This document shows positions 26,037 to 35,310 of a stretch of 64,000 bases of DNA, in pieces. The DNA is from SAR92 clade bacterium H455 (lineage in GTDB: Bacteria; Pseudomonadota; Gammaproteobacteria; Pseudomonadales; Porticoccaceae), in contig CP103416.1 in NCBI GenBank assembly GCA_024802545.1, forward strand, positions 186,001-250,000, given 5' to 3'. How positions within the stretch are numbered: the first letter of the stretch is position 1; the number at the start of each line of letters is the position of its first letter. The notes beneath the pieces are model-generated. The model made no database searches and was not told the DNA's origin. It was given only the letters and a program-made list of their open reading frames with translations. Made by a program: the position numbers and the translations under genes.

Positions 26037-27404
26037 ATGACAAAAACGGACATTGTTATTCTCGCTGCCGGTAAAGGCACGCGCATGCGCTCGCAACTGC
26101 CCAAAGTTCTTCACAAGCTCGGTGGCAAGCCTATGCTGACCCATGTATTGGATGCAGCCAATGAGATATCGGATGCCCATAAAATTGTTGTCACTGGTCA
26201 TGGCGCAGAATGGGTTCGCAGCACCTATCCTGAATCGGCGTTTACTATGGTTGAACAGAGCGAACAGCTTGGCACCGGCCATGCAGTAACATGCGCATTG
26301 GGCCACCTGCGAGATGAGGCCAAGGTCATTATTCTCTATGGCGATGTCCCTCTGATTACAGCAGCTACTATTTGCAAAATGCTTAACGCCGTAGATGATC
26401 AACATATCTCTCTACTGACGATCGAGCTACCCGATCCTTCTGGTTATGGCCGTATTATTCGGGATGATCACGGCCAGATAGAAGCCATCGTTGAACAAAA
26501 AGATGCCAGTTCAGATCAATTGCGAGTCTCTGAAGTCAATACAGGGGTTATGGCCCTTACCACCAAATTACTGCGTGACTGGCTTCCTGAGATAGGCAAC
26601 CAGAATGCCCAGGGTGAGTACTATCTTACTGATTTGATCGCCATTGCTCGCAGTGCTGGCTACAGCATTAACGCGGTCCAGCCGATCTCGGCAAGTGAAG
26701 TAGAGGGTATTAATAGCCGCCAACAGCTAGCCGATCTCGAGCGGGCTTACCAGTTACGGTTAGCTGAACAGCTAATGGCTTCAGGTACAAGTCTGGCTGA
26801 CCCAGCACGCTTTGATCAGCGTGGCACACTGACCGCAGGCACAGATAATTTCATCGATATAAACTGCCTCTTCGAAGGCAGGGTAAGCATTGGCTCAAAC
26901 GTTCGTATTGGTCCCAACTGTCAGATAACCGATAGCCATATCGGCGACGGTGTTGAGATCAAAGCGAATACAGTCATAGAACAATCGACCATTGGCGATC
27001 AGGCCGTACTCGGCCCCTTTGCGCGGATTCGACCCGGCACTCAGTTAGGCTCAAATACTAAAGTGGGTAACTTTGTCGAAACCAAAAAGGCTATTGTTGG
27101 CAACGGTAGCAAGATCAATCACCTGAGCTATGTTGGCGATGCTGAACTAGGCGAAAACGTCAACGTTGGTGCAGGCACCATCACCTGCAATTATGACGGA
27201 GTGAATAAACATAAAACCGACATCGGTGACAATAGCTTTGTCGGTTCTAATAGTACTCTGATTGCGCCTATCTCTATAGGAGCCAACGGCTTTGTTGCCG
27301 CCGGCTCCACTATAAGCTCTGAAGTACCTGCGGCCCACTTGGCCGTTGGCCGAGCGAAACAACGCAATATACCGGGCTGGAAACGCCCGGCCAAAAACAA
27401 CTAG
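26037..27404 (+). CDS. glmU: Bifunctional N-acetylglucosamine-1-phosphate uridyltransferase / glucosamine-1-phosphate acetyltransferase
   Basis: Makes UDP-GlcNAc for peptidoglycan and lipopolysaccharide. It has 455 residues. The N-terminal pyrophosphorylase domain shows AAGKGTRMRSQLPKVLHKL (about 10-28); the C-terminal left-handed beta helix (about 250-440) consists of hexapeptide repeats such as IGSNVRIGPNCQI and ends near VGRAKQRNIPGW. It lies 11 bp before glmS, with which it forms a two-step supply unit. A weak promoter may exist at about 25978-26005 (TATATT). Confidence 0.97.
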   Translation: MTKTDIVILAAGKGTRMRSQLPKVLHKLGGKPMLTHVLDAANEISDAHKIVVTGHGAEWVRSTYPESAFTMVEQSEQLGTGHAVTCALGHLRDEAKVIILYGDVPLITAATICKMLNAVDDQHISLLTIELPDPSGYGRIIRDDHGQIEAIVEQKDASSDQLRVSEVNTGVMALTTKLLRDWLPEIGNQNAQGEYYLTDLIAIARSAGYSINAVQPISASEVEGINSRQQLADLERAYQLRLAEQLMASGTSLADPARFDQRGTLTAGTDNFIDINCLFEGRVSIGSNVRIGPNCQITDSHIGDGVEIKANTVIEQSTIGDQAVLGPFARIRPGTQLGSNTKVGNFVETKKAIVGNGSKINHLSYVGDAELGENVNVGAGTITCNYDGVNKHKTDIGDNSFVGSNSTLIAPISIGANGFVAAGSTISSEVPAAHLAVGRAKQRNIPGWKRPAKNN

Positions 27405-27415
27405 GAAGTTAGACT

Positions 27416-29245
27416 ATGTGTGGAATTGTCGGTGCTGCAACTCAGCGTAATGTGTATAAAATTCTTATCGAAGGCCTTCGGCGCCTTGAATATCGCGGCT
27501 ATGACTCAGCCGGTTTATCGATCATCGATAATGAGAACAAACTGCAAACACGGAAGAATATTGGCAAGGTCGCCGAGCTGGTTAAAGTGGCTGAAAATAA
27601 TCCGGCGAGTGGTTCAACCGGTATAGCGCACACCCGCTGGGCTACACATGGTGAGCCAAGCCGGCTTAATTCGCATCCGCATAATTCCGCAGGCGTCTCT
27701 GTAGTTCACAATGGCATTATTGAAAATCACGTTGAACTGCGCGCAGAAATGGTCGCTGCCGGTTACCTGATTCTATCCGCTACGGATACTGAAGTGGTGG
27801 CCCATTTGGTACATTACTATCTACAGCAAACAAATAATTTACGCAGTGCAGTTGAGCAAGCCATCACACGCCTTGAGGGGGCCTATGCCTTAGGCGTTAT
27901 CTCTGAAGACAATCCCGATACGATTATTGCTGCCCGAAGTGGTAGTCCGCTGGTTATAGGTGTCGGCATAGATGAGAATTTTATTGCCTCAGACCAAATG
28001 GCACTGCGCCAGGTTACGGACCGTTTTATTTTCTTAGAAGAAGGCGACTTGGTTGAACTGAGCAGTTCGAATTACCGCATTTTTGATCAGTCTGGTGCTG
28101 AGGTGACGCGTCTAGTCAATGAGTTAGATGAAGCCGATCAAGTTGCAGAAAAGGGAAAATATCGGCACTTTATGCAAAAGGAAATTTTCGAGCAACCAGC
28201 GGTCTTAGCGAACACTATCAGCGGCCGATTAGCCGCGGATCATATTCGTGAGGCGATCTTTGGCTATAAAGCGGACGCACTCTTTTCTGCAACCAAAAAC
28301 ATTCATATTATTGCTTGCGGTACCAGCTTTCACTCTGGTCTAGTGGCGAAATATTGGATTGAAGAATATGCCAATATTCCCTGTCAGGTTGAAGTGGCAA
28401 GTGAGTATCGCTACCGCAAAGTACCGGTTCCCGCGGGAACTTTATTCGTCACTATTTCTCAGTCTGGTGAAACAGCGGATACGCTGTCGGCACTGCGCAA
28501 GGCCAAAGAAAACGGCTATCTTGGCTTTTTGGCCATCTGCAATGTAGCCAATAGTTCGCTGGTGCGTGAATCCGATATCTCGCTGATGACTCTCGCCGGT
28601 CCCGAGATTGGGGTTGCCTCAACCAAGGCGTTTACCACTCAACTTGTAGCACTACAGTTACTCTCATTGTCCCTAGCTAAACATAATGGTTTGGATGCAA
28701 AAACTGAAAAAGAATTAGTTGAAAATTTGCATCAATTGCCAGAGCTTTGCAATCAAATATTGCAGTTAGATTCTGTTATTGAAGCGGTCTCAGAATCCTT
28801 TGCTAACAAGCATCACGCTCTCTTTTTAGGTCGCGGAGAGCAATACCCCATTGCCCTTGAAGGTGCACTTAAGCTAAAAGAAATTTCCTATATTCACGCA
28901 GAGGCCTATCCTTCCGGTGAATTAAAGCATGGCCCTCTAGCGCTAGTGGATGAAGATATGCCAGTGGTTACCGTAGCGCCCAATAATCAATTGCTGGAAA
29001 AACTAAAATCCAACTTGCATGAAGTTCGCGCGCGCGGTGGTCAGCTTTTTGTTTTTGCTGATGTTGCCAGCGGCTTTGTCAGTGAGCCTGGAACTACGGT
29101 TATCGACATGCCCCATGTACCAAAAAGTCTTGAGGCAATTGTTTATACATTGCCATTACAGATGCTTTCTTATCATGTGGCTTTATTGAAAGGTACTGAT
29201 GTAGATCAGCCGCGCAATCTGGCCAAGTCAGTTACTGTCGAGTAA
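27416..29245 (+). CDS. glmS: Glutamine--fructose-6-phosphate aminotransferase (isomerizing)
   Basis: First committed step of hexosamine synthesis: fructose-6-P plus glutamine to glucosamine-6-P. It has 609 residues. The mature N-terminal Cys nucleophile follows Met (MCGIVGAATQRN); the glutaminase domain spans about 1-240; two SIS domains follow, with TISQSGETADT and the C-terminal PRNLAKSVTVE. The Pseudomonas-type glmR regulator gene between glmU and glmS is absent. The 167-bp gap after glmS (29246-29412) holds no feature I can support. Confidence 0.98.
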   Translation: MCGIVGAATQRNVYKILIEGLRRLEYRGYDSAGLSIIDNENKLQTRKNIGKVAELVKVAENNPASGSTGIAHTRWATHGEPSRLNSHPHNSAGVSVVHNGIIENHVELRAEMVAAGYLILSATDTEVVAHLVHYYLQQTNNLRSAVEQAITRLEGAYALGVISEDNPDTIIAARSGSPLVIGVGIDENFIASDQMALRQVTDRFIFLEEGDLVELSSSNYRIFDQSGAEVTRLVNELDEADQVAEKGKYRHFMQKEIFEQPAVLANTISGRLAADHIREAIFGYKADALFSATKNIHIIACGTSFHSGLVAKYWIEEYANIPCQVEVASEYRYRKVPVPAGTLFVTISQSGETADTLSALRKAKENGYLGFLAICNVANSSLVRESDISLMTLAGPEIGVASTKAFTTQLVALQLLSLSLAKHNGLDAKTEKELVENLHQLPELCNQILQLDSVIEAVSESFANKHHALFLGRGEQYPIALEGALKLKEISYIHAEAYPSGELKHGPLALVDEDMPVVTVAPNNQLLEKLKSNLHEVRARGGQLFVFADVASGFVSEPGTTVIDMPHVPKSLEAIVYTLPLQMLSYHVALLKGTDVDQPRNLAKSVTVE

Positions 29246-29412
29246 ATCAAAAAATATTTGGTATGAGTCCTGTATGGAAAGGCGAGTACCAAGAGTTTGG
29301 CACAACTAACTGTTTATTTAATTTTTAGAATACCTACTTCGAGCTTCTGTGCGCTGCAGGAACAGCGCCCCCACTCTACTTATAGAGTACTTAAAATAAT
29401 TTCTTAACAAGC

Positions 29413-30261
29413 CTAATCGATTCGCAGAGAAGACAGTCCTGATTGTAGTTGCTGTAAATGAGCTTGAAGTTGTGGCCCCTTCTTCTGTGCTACACCAATT
29501 GCCAGTACATCGATAACCGCCAAGTGGGCGATCCGCGATGATAGCGGGGTGTAGATCTGAATATCTTCTTTAGCATCAATTTCAATGGCTATGTTTGCGC
29601 TGTGCGCTATGGGCGTGCCACTGGGCGCTAAGCCGATAACAATTCCACCGGAGCGCTTAACCAACTCCATAGAATCCAGTAGCGCTTGAGTGCGTCCCGA
29701 CTGGGAGATGGCAATAACTACATCTCCAGGCTGCAATGAGGTTGCTGACATATTCTGAAGGTGGGGGTCTGAGTAAGCCGCAGAGGTGATCTGTAAGCGG
29801 AAAAATTTGTGCTGAGCATCAAAGGCCACTGCAGCAGACGCGCCAAAGCCATAGAACTCAACCCGCTGTGCATTGCAGATGGCGGCAACTGCTGCTTCAA
29901 GGTTTTCCAGTGCCAGGCTGTCACGTAGCTTTAATAGAGTATCTACTGTTGAGTCAAAAACTTTGTGCGTGTACTCCCGCGTGGAATCTGTATCGGTTAC
30001 CGCAATCTGACCATAACTCGGGCTGGAGGCCAACTGTTGCGCCAGGGCTAACTTAAAGTCTTGAAAACCGTGACAGCCCACTGCGCGACAAAAGCGCACC
30101 ACCGTCGGCTCGCTAACCCCAGCCTGCTGCGCCAAATCGACAATACGCATACGGATCACGCCGAGAGGTTCTTTGAGAACAAATTCGGCGACTTTGCGCT
30201 CTGATTTACGCAGATCGACCATGGTATCGCTGATGGTTTGAGTAAGCTGTGCGGGTTTCAT
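29413..30261 (-). CDS. hexR: HexR-like MurR/RpiR-family transcriptional regulator
   Basis: DNA-binding regulator of central carbon metabolism (282 residues). The N-terminal RpiR helix-turn-helix contains VSEPTVVRFCRAVGCHGFQD (about 49-68). The C-terminal SIS sugar-phosphate domain (about 120-260) contains YGFGASAAVAFDAQHKFFRL and ISQSGRTQAL. The block GASA-x-VA-x-DAQHKFFR and the end of the SIS domain (PLSSRIAHLAVIDVLA) resemble Pseudomonas HexR, whose effector is 2-keto-3-deoxy-6-phosphogluconate. A TGTAA-N5-TTACA palindrome lies 33 bp upstream of the start. HexR genes are often beside zwf, edd or eda; here the neighbours are glmS and uvrD. HexR assignment is likely; effector is inferred. 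Confidence 0.82.
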   Translation of the reverse strand: MKPAQLTQTISDTMVDLRKSERKVAEFVLKEPLGVIRMRIVDLAQQAGVSEPTVVRFCRAVGCHGFQDFKLALAQQLASSPSYGQIAVTDTDSTREYTHKVFDSTVDTLLKLRDSLALENLEAAVAAICNAQRVEFYGFGASAAVAFDAQHKFFRLQITSAAYSDPHLQNMSATSLQPGDVVIAISQSGRTQALLDSMELVKRSGGIVIGLAPSGTPIAHSANIAIEIDAKEDIQIYTPLSSRIAHLAVIDVLAIGVAQKKGPQLQAHLQQLQSGLSSLRID

Positions 30262-30293
30262 AAAAGAACCAATAGTTGAGCCAAATTGAATTA

Positions 30294-30308
30294 TGTAAAA
30301 AATTTACA
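30294..30308. promoter_or_regulatory. HexR-type operator upstream of hexR
   Basis: TGTAAAAAATTTACA matches the described HexR half-sites TGTAA-N5-TTACA. It lies 33 bp upstream of the hexR start codon, where it would permit autorepression. The spacer is all A/T. Confidence 0.65.
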
Positions 30309-30440
30309 AGAAATGCGCGAACAATACTAGTTTTGTAGTAAATAAAGGTGTGGACCCTGATACCGCATGGCTTAATAAACTCGCACTAAAGCCCACAATG
30401 GCCAACAACTTCGGGGAACATGTTGGTAGAATACTGCGCT

Positions 30441-32603
30441 ATGGATGTTACCTCGATACTCGACAAATTAAACGCGGCGCAAGAAGAAGCGGTTACCAGC
30501 GACAGGCAGCACCTCTTGGTGTTGGCCGGCGCTGGTAGTGGCAAGACTCGCGTGCTTGTGCATCGCATCGCCTGGAAAATTCAGGTGGATAATATTTCTC
30601 CCTATTCTATTTTGGCGGTGACCTTCACCAACAAGGCAGCCCGTGAAATGCGCGAGCGCATCGATGAGCTCATGGGTATGTCGCTGCGCGGCATGTGGGT
30701 GGGGACGTTTCATGGGTTGGCTCACCGCCTACTCAAGGCCCATTGGAAAGACGTTAAACTGCCAGAGAATTTTCAAATCCTTGACTCCGATGACCAGCTG
30801 CGGTTGGTGAAGCGGGTTATGCGGAGCATGGATCTTGATGAGCAGCGCTGGCCGCCGAAACAGGCGCAGTGGTGGATTAATGGGCAAAAGGATGAGGGCC
30901 TGCGTGCAGCCCACATTCAGGAAACCGGCGATCCCCATATGGCCACTATGCTGCGCATCTACCGTGAGTATGAAGAGGTCTGTAATCGCCTTGGGGTGAT
31001 CGACTTCGCTGAGCTGTTGTTGCGTGCCCTAGAGCTGTGGCGGGATCATCCAGCGGTGCTTGACCATTACCAGCAGCGTTTCCAGCATATATTGGTCGAC
31101 GAGTTTCAAGATACCAATGCGGTACAGTATGCCTGGCTGAGATTACTCGCCGGCAAAGTGTCTGGTGTCACTGCGGTGGGGGACGACGATCAGTCGATCT
31201 ACGGTTGGCGCGGCGCCAAGGTGGAAAATATTCTCCACTACGAGCGCAACTATCCCGACACCCATACGGTTAAGTTGGAGCAAAATTATCGCTCCACCTC
31301 CAATATTCTCACGGCCGCCAATGCGGTGATCTCCAAGAACGCCGAACGTATGGGCAAAAGCCTGTGGACTGATTCCGGCGAAGGTGAGCCGATCGCACTC
31401 TATGCCGCATTTAACGAGCACGACGAAGCGCGCTATATTGCCGATCGTCTGCAGAGCTGGGTCAATCAAGGTAATCTTCGGGAAGACTCGGCGATTCTCT
31501 ATAGATCCAATGCCCAGTCTCGGGTACTTGAGGCGGCATTGCTGCAGGCGGATATTCCCTATCGCATTTATGGTGGGCAACGCTTTTATGAGCGACTGGA
31601 AATTAAGAATGCCCTCTCCTATCTGCGCATGATGATGAACTGTCATGACGATGTTGCCTTTGAGCGGGTGGTCAATGTGCCGCCCCGGGGTATTGGCGAT
31701 CGCACGGTTGAAACTATTCGAGCGCTGGCTCGTGAAGATCAAATTTCTATGTGGCGCGCTTCGGAAAAGATTGTCACGGAAAAGCGTATGCCCGGCAGAG
31801 CGATTAATGCAGTCGCTGTGTTTTTAGAGCTGATCAATGAAATGAGCGGACAGCTAGAAGAGTTAGAGCTCTATGAACAGGCTGAAAATGCCATTCAGCG
31901 CAGCGGCCTTATCGAGATGCACAAGCGCGAGAAAGGCGAGCGTGGTCAGGCGCGGGTGGAAAACCTTGAAGAACTGGTTGGTGCCTGTCGCAACTTCGAA
32001 GCAGAAGATAAAGACTTACCTATACTGCCGCAATTTCTCGACCAGGTTGCCCTGGACTCAGGGGATGGTCAGGCCGATGAAGACCAAGACGCAGTTCAGC
32101 TTATGACTCTGCACAGCGCTAAGGGCTTGGAATTTCCACTGGTATTTATTGCCGGCGTAGAAGAAAATTTATTCCCCCACAAAATGTCACTCGACGAGCC
32201 AGGCCGTCTTGAAGAAGAGCGCCGCCTTGCCTATGTGGGCATTACTCGGGCCATGCAAAAGCTCTATCTGACTTTTGCGGAAAGCCGCTCTATTTACGGT
32301 ACTGAATCATTCAATTCAGTATCGCGATTTGTTCGCGATATCCCTAAAGATGTTATCGAAGAAGTGCGTTTACAAAACACCATTAGTCGCCCTACCAGTT
32401 ATGCGGGCAGTGGCTCTATGCACAGCGACTCCGGTGATGAAACTGGCTTTTCTCTTGGCCAAGGGGTCAATCATCAGGTTTATGGTGAGGGCGTAATTTT
32501 AAATTTTGAAGGAAACGGTCCTCGCGCCAGAGTGCATGTGCGCTTTGCCGAAGTGGGTACTAAGATATTGATTTTAGCCTCGGCTAACCTAATGGCGCTC
32601 TGA
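30441..32603 (+). CDS. uvrD: DNA helicase II (UvrD)
   Basis: 3'-5' superfamily I helicase for nucleotide excision and mismatch repair. The ATG at 30441 gives 720 residues, the E. coli UvrD length, and starts MDVTSILDKLNAAQEEAV. The frame is open seven codons further upstream. Motif I LAGAGSGKTRVLVHRIAW, motif II VDEFQDTN, motif III GDDDQSIYGWRGA and motif VI YVGITRAMQKLYLT are present. The C-terminal Tudor-like tail (YGEGVILNFEGNGPRARVHV) is the RNA-polymerase-contacting region of UvrD and separates it from Rep. Confidence 0.96.
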   Translation: MDVTSILDKLNAAQEEAVTSDRQHLLVLAGAGSGKTRVLVHRIAWKIQVDNISPYSILAVTFTNKAAREMRERIDELMGMSLRGMWVGTFHGLAHRLLKAHWKDVKLPENFQILDSDDQLRLVKRVMRSMDLDEQRWPPKQAQWWINGQKDEGLRAAHIQETGDPHMATMLRIYREYEEVCNRLGVIDFAELLLRALELWRDHPAVLDHYQQRFQHILVDEFQDTNAVQYAWLRLLAGKVSGVTAVGDDDQSIYGWRGAKVENILHYERNYPDTHTVKLEQNYRSTSNILTAANAVISKNAERMGKSLWTDSGEGEPIALYAAFNEHDEARYIADRLQSWVNQGNLREDSAILYRSNAQSRVLEAALLQADIPYRIYGGQRFYERLEIKNALSYLRMMMNCHDDVAFERVVNVPPRGIGDRTVETIRALAREDQISMWRASEKIVTEKRMPGRAINAVAVFLELINEMSGQLEELELYEQAENAIQRSGLIEMHKREKGERGQARVENLEELVGACRNFEAEDKDLPILPQFLDQVALDSGDGQADEDQDAVQLMTLHSAKGLEFPLVFIAGVEENLFPHKMSLDEPGRLEEERRLAYVGITRAMQKLYLTFAESRSIYGTESFNSVSRFVRDIPKDVIEEVRLQNTISRPTSYAGSGSMHSDSGDETGFSLGQGVNHQVYGEGVILNFEGNGPRARVHVRFAEVGTKILILASANLMAL

Positions 32604-32675
32604 AAAAATCTACAGCGTCGCCGCTGGCCGATATAATAAGCCGCCAGTGGCTCACACGAAAATAAGGGGATCAAA

Positions 32676-33767
32676 ATGCGTATAACCTGGATTGCACTGC
32701 TTTGTCTTTCACTGGTCGGTTGCGGTAGTGAGGGCGGTAAAACTGGCGCTGCTGCAGAGGCTCAGCCGGAACAGACTTTTAGTTGGAAACTGGTTACCAC
32801 CTGGCCAAAGAATTTCCCAGGGCTCGGCCTCGCGCCGGAGCACTTCGCGGAAAATGTTGCGCGCATGAGCAATGGTCGCTTAAAGATTAAGGTGTTTGGC
32901 GCCGGACAGCTGGTCCCTGCCTTTGAAGTCTTTGACGCCGTCTCTCAGGGCACTGCTGAAATGGGTCATGGGGCTGCTTACTATTGGCAGGGCAAGATTC
33001 CAGCCAGTGCCTTTTTCACTGCCGTGCCCTTCGGCCTCAATGCTCAGGAAATGAATGCCTGGTTGCATTACGGCGGTGGTCTTGAGCTGTGGCGGGAACT
33101 CTACGAACCGTTTAATCTGGTGCCCTACGCCGGCGGTAATACTGGTGTGCAGATGGCTGGTTGGTTTAATCGCGAGATCAATTCTATGGCTGACATTAAA
33201 GGCCTGAAGATGCGTATTCCCGGGCTTGGTGGTGAAGTCTTTACCCGTGCTGGTGGCATGTCGGTGCAGCGCTCTGGCGGCGAAATCTACACCTCTATGC
33301 AAACCGGTGAGATCGACGCTGCCGAGTGGGTTGGTCCCTACAATGACCTGGCCTTTGGTTTCCATCAGATTGCCAAATATTACTATTACCCAGGCTGGCA
33401 AGAGCCGGGCCCAACCCTGGAATTAATTATTAACAAGCAGGCGCTGGAGTCTCTGCCGGATGATCTCCAAGCTATTGTTGAGTCTGCAGCCCGCGCCGCC
33501 AATCAAAATATGCTCGATGAATATACCGCGCGCAACAATGCGGCCCTCATTGAGCTGGTTGAGACCCATGGGGTGCAGGTTAAGAAGTTGCCAGATGATG
33601 TGTTGGCTGAGTTACAGCGCATCTCCACCATGGTGGTGGACGAGATGGCTGCTGAGAATCCTCTGGCCAAGCGTATTACAGACTCTATGCGCGTCTTTGC
33701 TAAACAGTCGAAGGCCTATCACGGCATTTCAGAAGAAGCCTATTACAAGGCTCGTGGACAAGAATAA
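32676..33767 (+). CDS. TRAP transporter solute-binding lipoprotein, TakP-like
   Basis: Substrate-binding protein of the DctP family, 363 residues, with GGGG upstream of the ATG. The N-terminus MRITWIALLCLSLVGCGSEG is a lipoprotein signal with Cys16 as the likely lipidated residue. Blocks AVPFGLNAQEMNAWLHYGGG, GLKMRIPGLGGEV, DAAEWVGPY and YYYPGWQEPGPTLE resemble Rhodobacter TakP, which binds 2-oxo acids. No DctQ or DctM permease gene is adjacent: trkH follows on the other strand and uvrD precedes. The ligand is therefore inferred. It might work with a distant permease or as a sensor. Confidence 0.85.
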   Translation: MRITWIALLCLSLVGCGSEGGKTGAAAEAQPEQTFSWKLVTTWPKNFPGLGLAPEHFAENVARMSNGRLKIKVFGAGQLVPAFEVFDAVSQGTAEMGHGAAYYWQGKIPASAFFTAVPFGLNAQEMNAWLHYGGGLELWRELYEPFNLVPYAGGNTGVQMAGWFNREINSMADIKGLKMRIPGLGGEVFTRAGGMSVQRSGGEIYTSMQTGEIDAAEWVGPYNDLAFGFHQIAKYYYYPGWQEPGPTLELIINKQALESLPDDLQAIVESAARAANQNMLDEYTARNNAALIELVETHGVQVKKLPDDVLAELQRISTMVVDEMAAENPLAKRITDSMRVFAKQSKAYHGISEEAYYKARGQE

Positions 33768-33776
33768 ACAGGCTTG

Positions 33777-33813
33777 AACTGACTGGGTTCAACCTGTTGC
33801 ACCCAGTCAGTTT
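33777..33813. terminator. Convergent terminator hairpin between the TRAP lipoprotein gene and trkH
   Basis: AACTGACTGGGT and ACCCAGTCAGTT form a perfect 12-bp stem with a 12-base loop, followed by a short T-run. The right arm reaches the trkH stop codon. Confidence 0.75.
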
Positions 33814-35260
33814 AGTTCTTCCAGAAGGTTGGGGTAAACAGCACCAGCAAGGTGAAGATCTCCAGACGTCCGAGCAACATTCCCCAGCACAGCACCCACT
33901 TGGCAAAACTATTCAGATCGGCAAAGTTGATTGCTACTTCACCTAATCCAGGCCCGAGGTTATTCAGCGACGCAGCAGTGGCTGACCAGGCGGTAACATA
34001 ATCGAGTCCCGAAGCCAGCAGCAGTAATACCATCAAATAAAAGATCGCCAGATAGGCACCAAAGAAGGCCCAGATCGCATCTGAAACGCGGCTGGGAATG
34101 CGTCGGTTGTGAATCTTGATCGGTAACAGAGCATTGGGGTGTACCAAGCGATAGATCTCACGAATGCACTGCTGGCCTAAAATCAGCATGCGACCAATCT
34201 TGATACCGCCGCCAGTCGAGCCAGCACAGGCACCAAAAAATGACAGAAAGACTAAAAAGAACGGCAGGAATGTCGGCCAGGCACTGAAGTTGTCGGTGGT
34301 AAAACCGGTAGTGGTCATGATCGAGATTAGGTGAAAACCGCCCTGACGGATACTCTCACTCCAGCCGTAGGTGCCGCTGTAATAGAGGTATAGGCAGGTA
34401 ATCGCCACGCCACCAACAAGCAGATAGATATACATTCGGGCTTCTGGGTCTAACCAGTAATGGGATATCTTGCGGTCGTGCCAAACATGAAAGTGCAGGG
34501 CAAAGTTGAGCCCGGAGATCACCATGAAGAACGCACAGATAGACATAATCGCTGAACTATCAAAGAAGCCAATACTGGCATCATGGGTTGAAAAGCCGCC
34601 GATGGAGACAGTGGAAAAACTATGGCTGATAGCATCGAAGCCAGACATGCCCGCCAGCCAATAGGCCAGGGCACAGACCGCAGTCAGCGCTAGGTAAATC
34701 TTGAACAATGCATTGGCGGTCTCGCGGATCCGCGGGGTCAGTTTGGAGTCCTTTACCGGCCCTGGTGTCTCCGTGCGATAGAGCTGCATACCGCCGACCC
34801 CGAGCATAGGTAATATGGCAACCGCGATCACGACTATACCTATGCCACCGAGCCACTGCAGTTGCTGCCGATAGTAGAGAATCGACTTAGGTAGATCATC
34901 GAGTCCTGAAATAACCGTTGCGCCAGTGGTGGTTAGTCCAGAAACTGACTCAAACAGCGCGTTGATAAAGCTTAGATTGAGCGCCTCGGCCAGCATCAAA
35001 GGCAGGGCACCAAAGGTACTCAGCACTAACCAAAAGCAAACGGTGATCAAAAAACCGTCTCTGGTGCGCATATCTGCGTTCACCTGTTTCGACGGCAACC
35101 AGAATGCCAGTCCTACGGCGACTGTAATAGCAAAGGCGATGGCAAAGGTAGACGCGGTATTTTCTCCATATAAAACCGCCACCAAAATCGGTGGCAACAT
35201 GGTCAGGCTGAAGATCATCAGCAGCAGTCCCAGTATTCTGGCTATGATATTGAGATGCAT
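33812..35260 (-). CDS. trkH: Trk system potassium uptake protein TrkH
   Basis: K+-translocating membrane subunit of the Trk system, 482 residues with about ten to twelve hydrophobic segments and four P-loop repeats. Recognisable selectivity-filter segments include SGLTTTGATV (about 108-117), FSTVSIGGFSTHD, MTTTGFTTDNFSAWP and SFFGACAGSTGGGIK. It lies 50 bp downstream of trkA, its cytoplasmic regulator. Pairing of trkH with trkA differs from Pseudomonas, where the two are not always adjacent. Confidence 0.95.
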   Translation of the reverse strand: MHLNIIARILGLLLMIFSLTMLPPILVAVLYGENTASTFAIAFAITVAVGLAFWLPSKQVNADMRTRDGFLITVCFWLVLSTFGALPLMLAEALNLSFINALFESVSGLTTTGATVISGLDDLPKSILYYRQQLQWLGGIGIVVIAVAILPMLGVGGMQLYRTETPGPVKDSKLTPRIRETANALFKIYLALTAVCALAYWLAGMSGFDAISHSFSTVSIGGFSTHDASIGFFDSSAIMSICAFFMVISGLNFALHFHVWHDRKISHYWLDPEARMYIYLLVGGVAITCLYLYYSGTYGWSESIRQGGFHLISIMTTTGFTTDNFSAWPTFLPFFLVFLSFFGACAGSTGGGIKIGRMLILGQQCIREIYRLVHPNALLPIKIHNRRIPSRVSDAIWAFFGAYLAIFYLMVLLLLASGLDYVTAWSATAASLNNLGPGLGEVAINFADLNSFAKWVLCWGMLLGRLEIFTLLVLFTPTFWKN

Positions 35261-35310
35261 TAGACGCTATGCCCTTAAAATATTTAGCAGGTTTAAACGG
35301 TTTAGACGAC

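Noticed and set aside
31143-31742. 199-codon open frame opposite uvrD
   Set aside because: Entirely within uvrD; composition reflects the sense gene.
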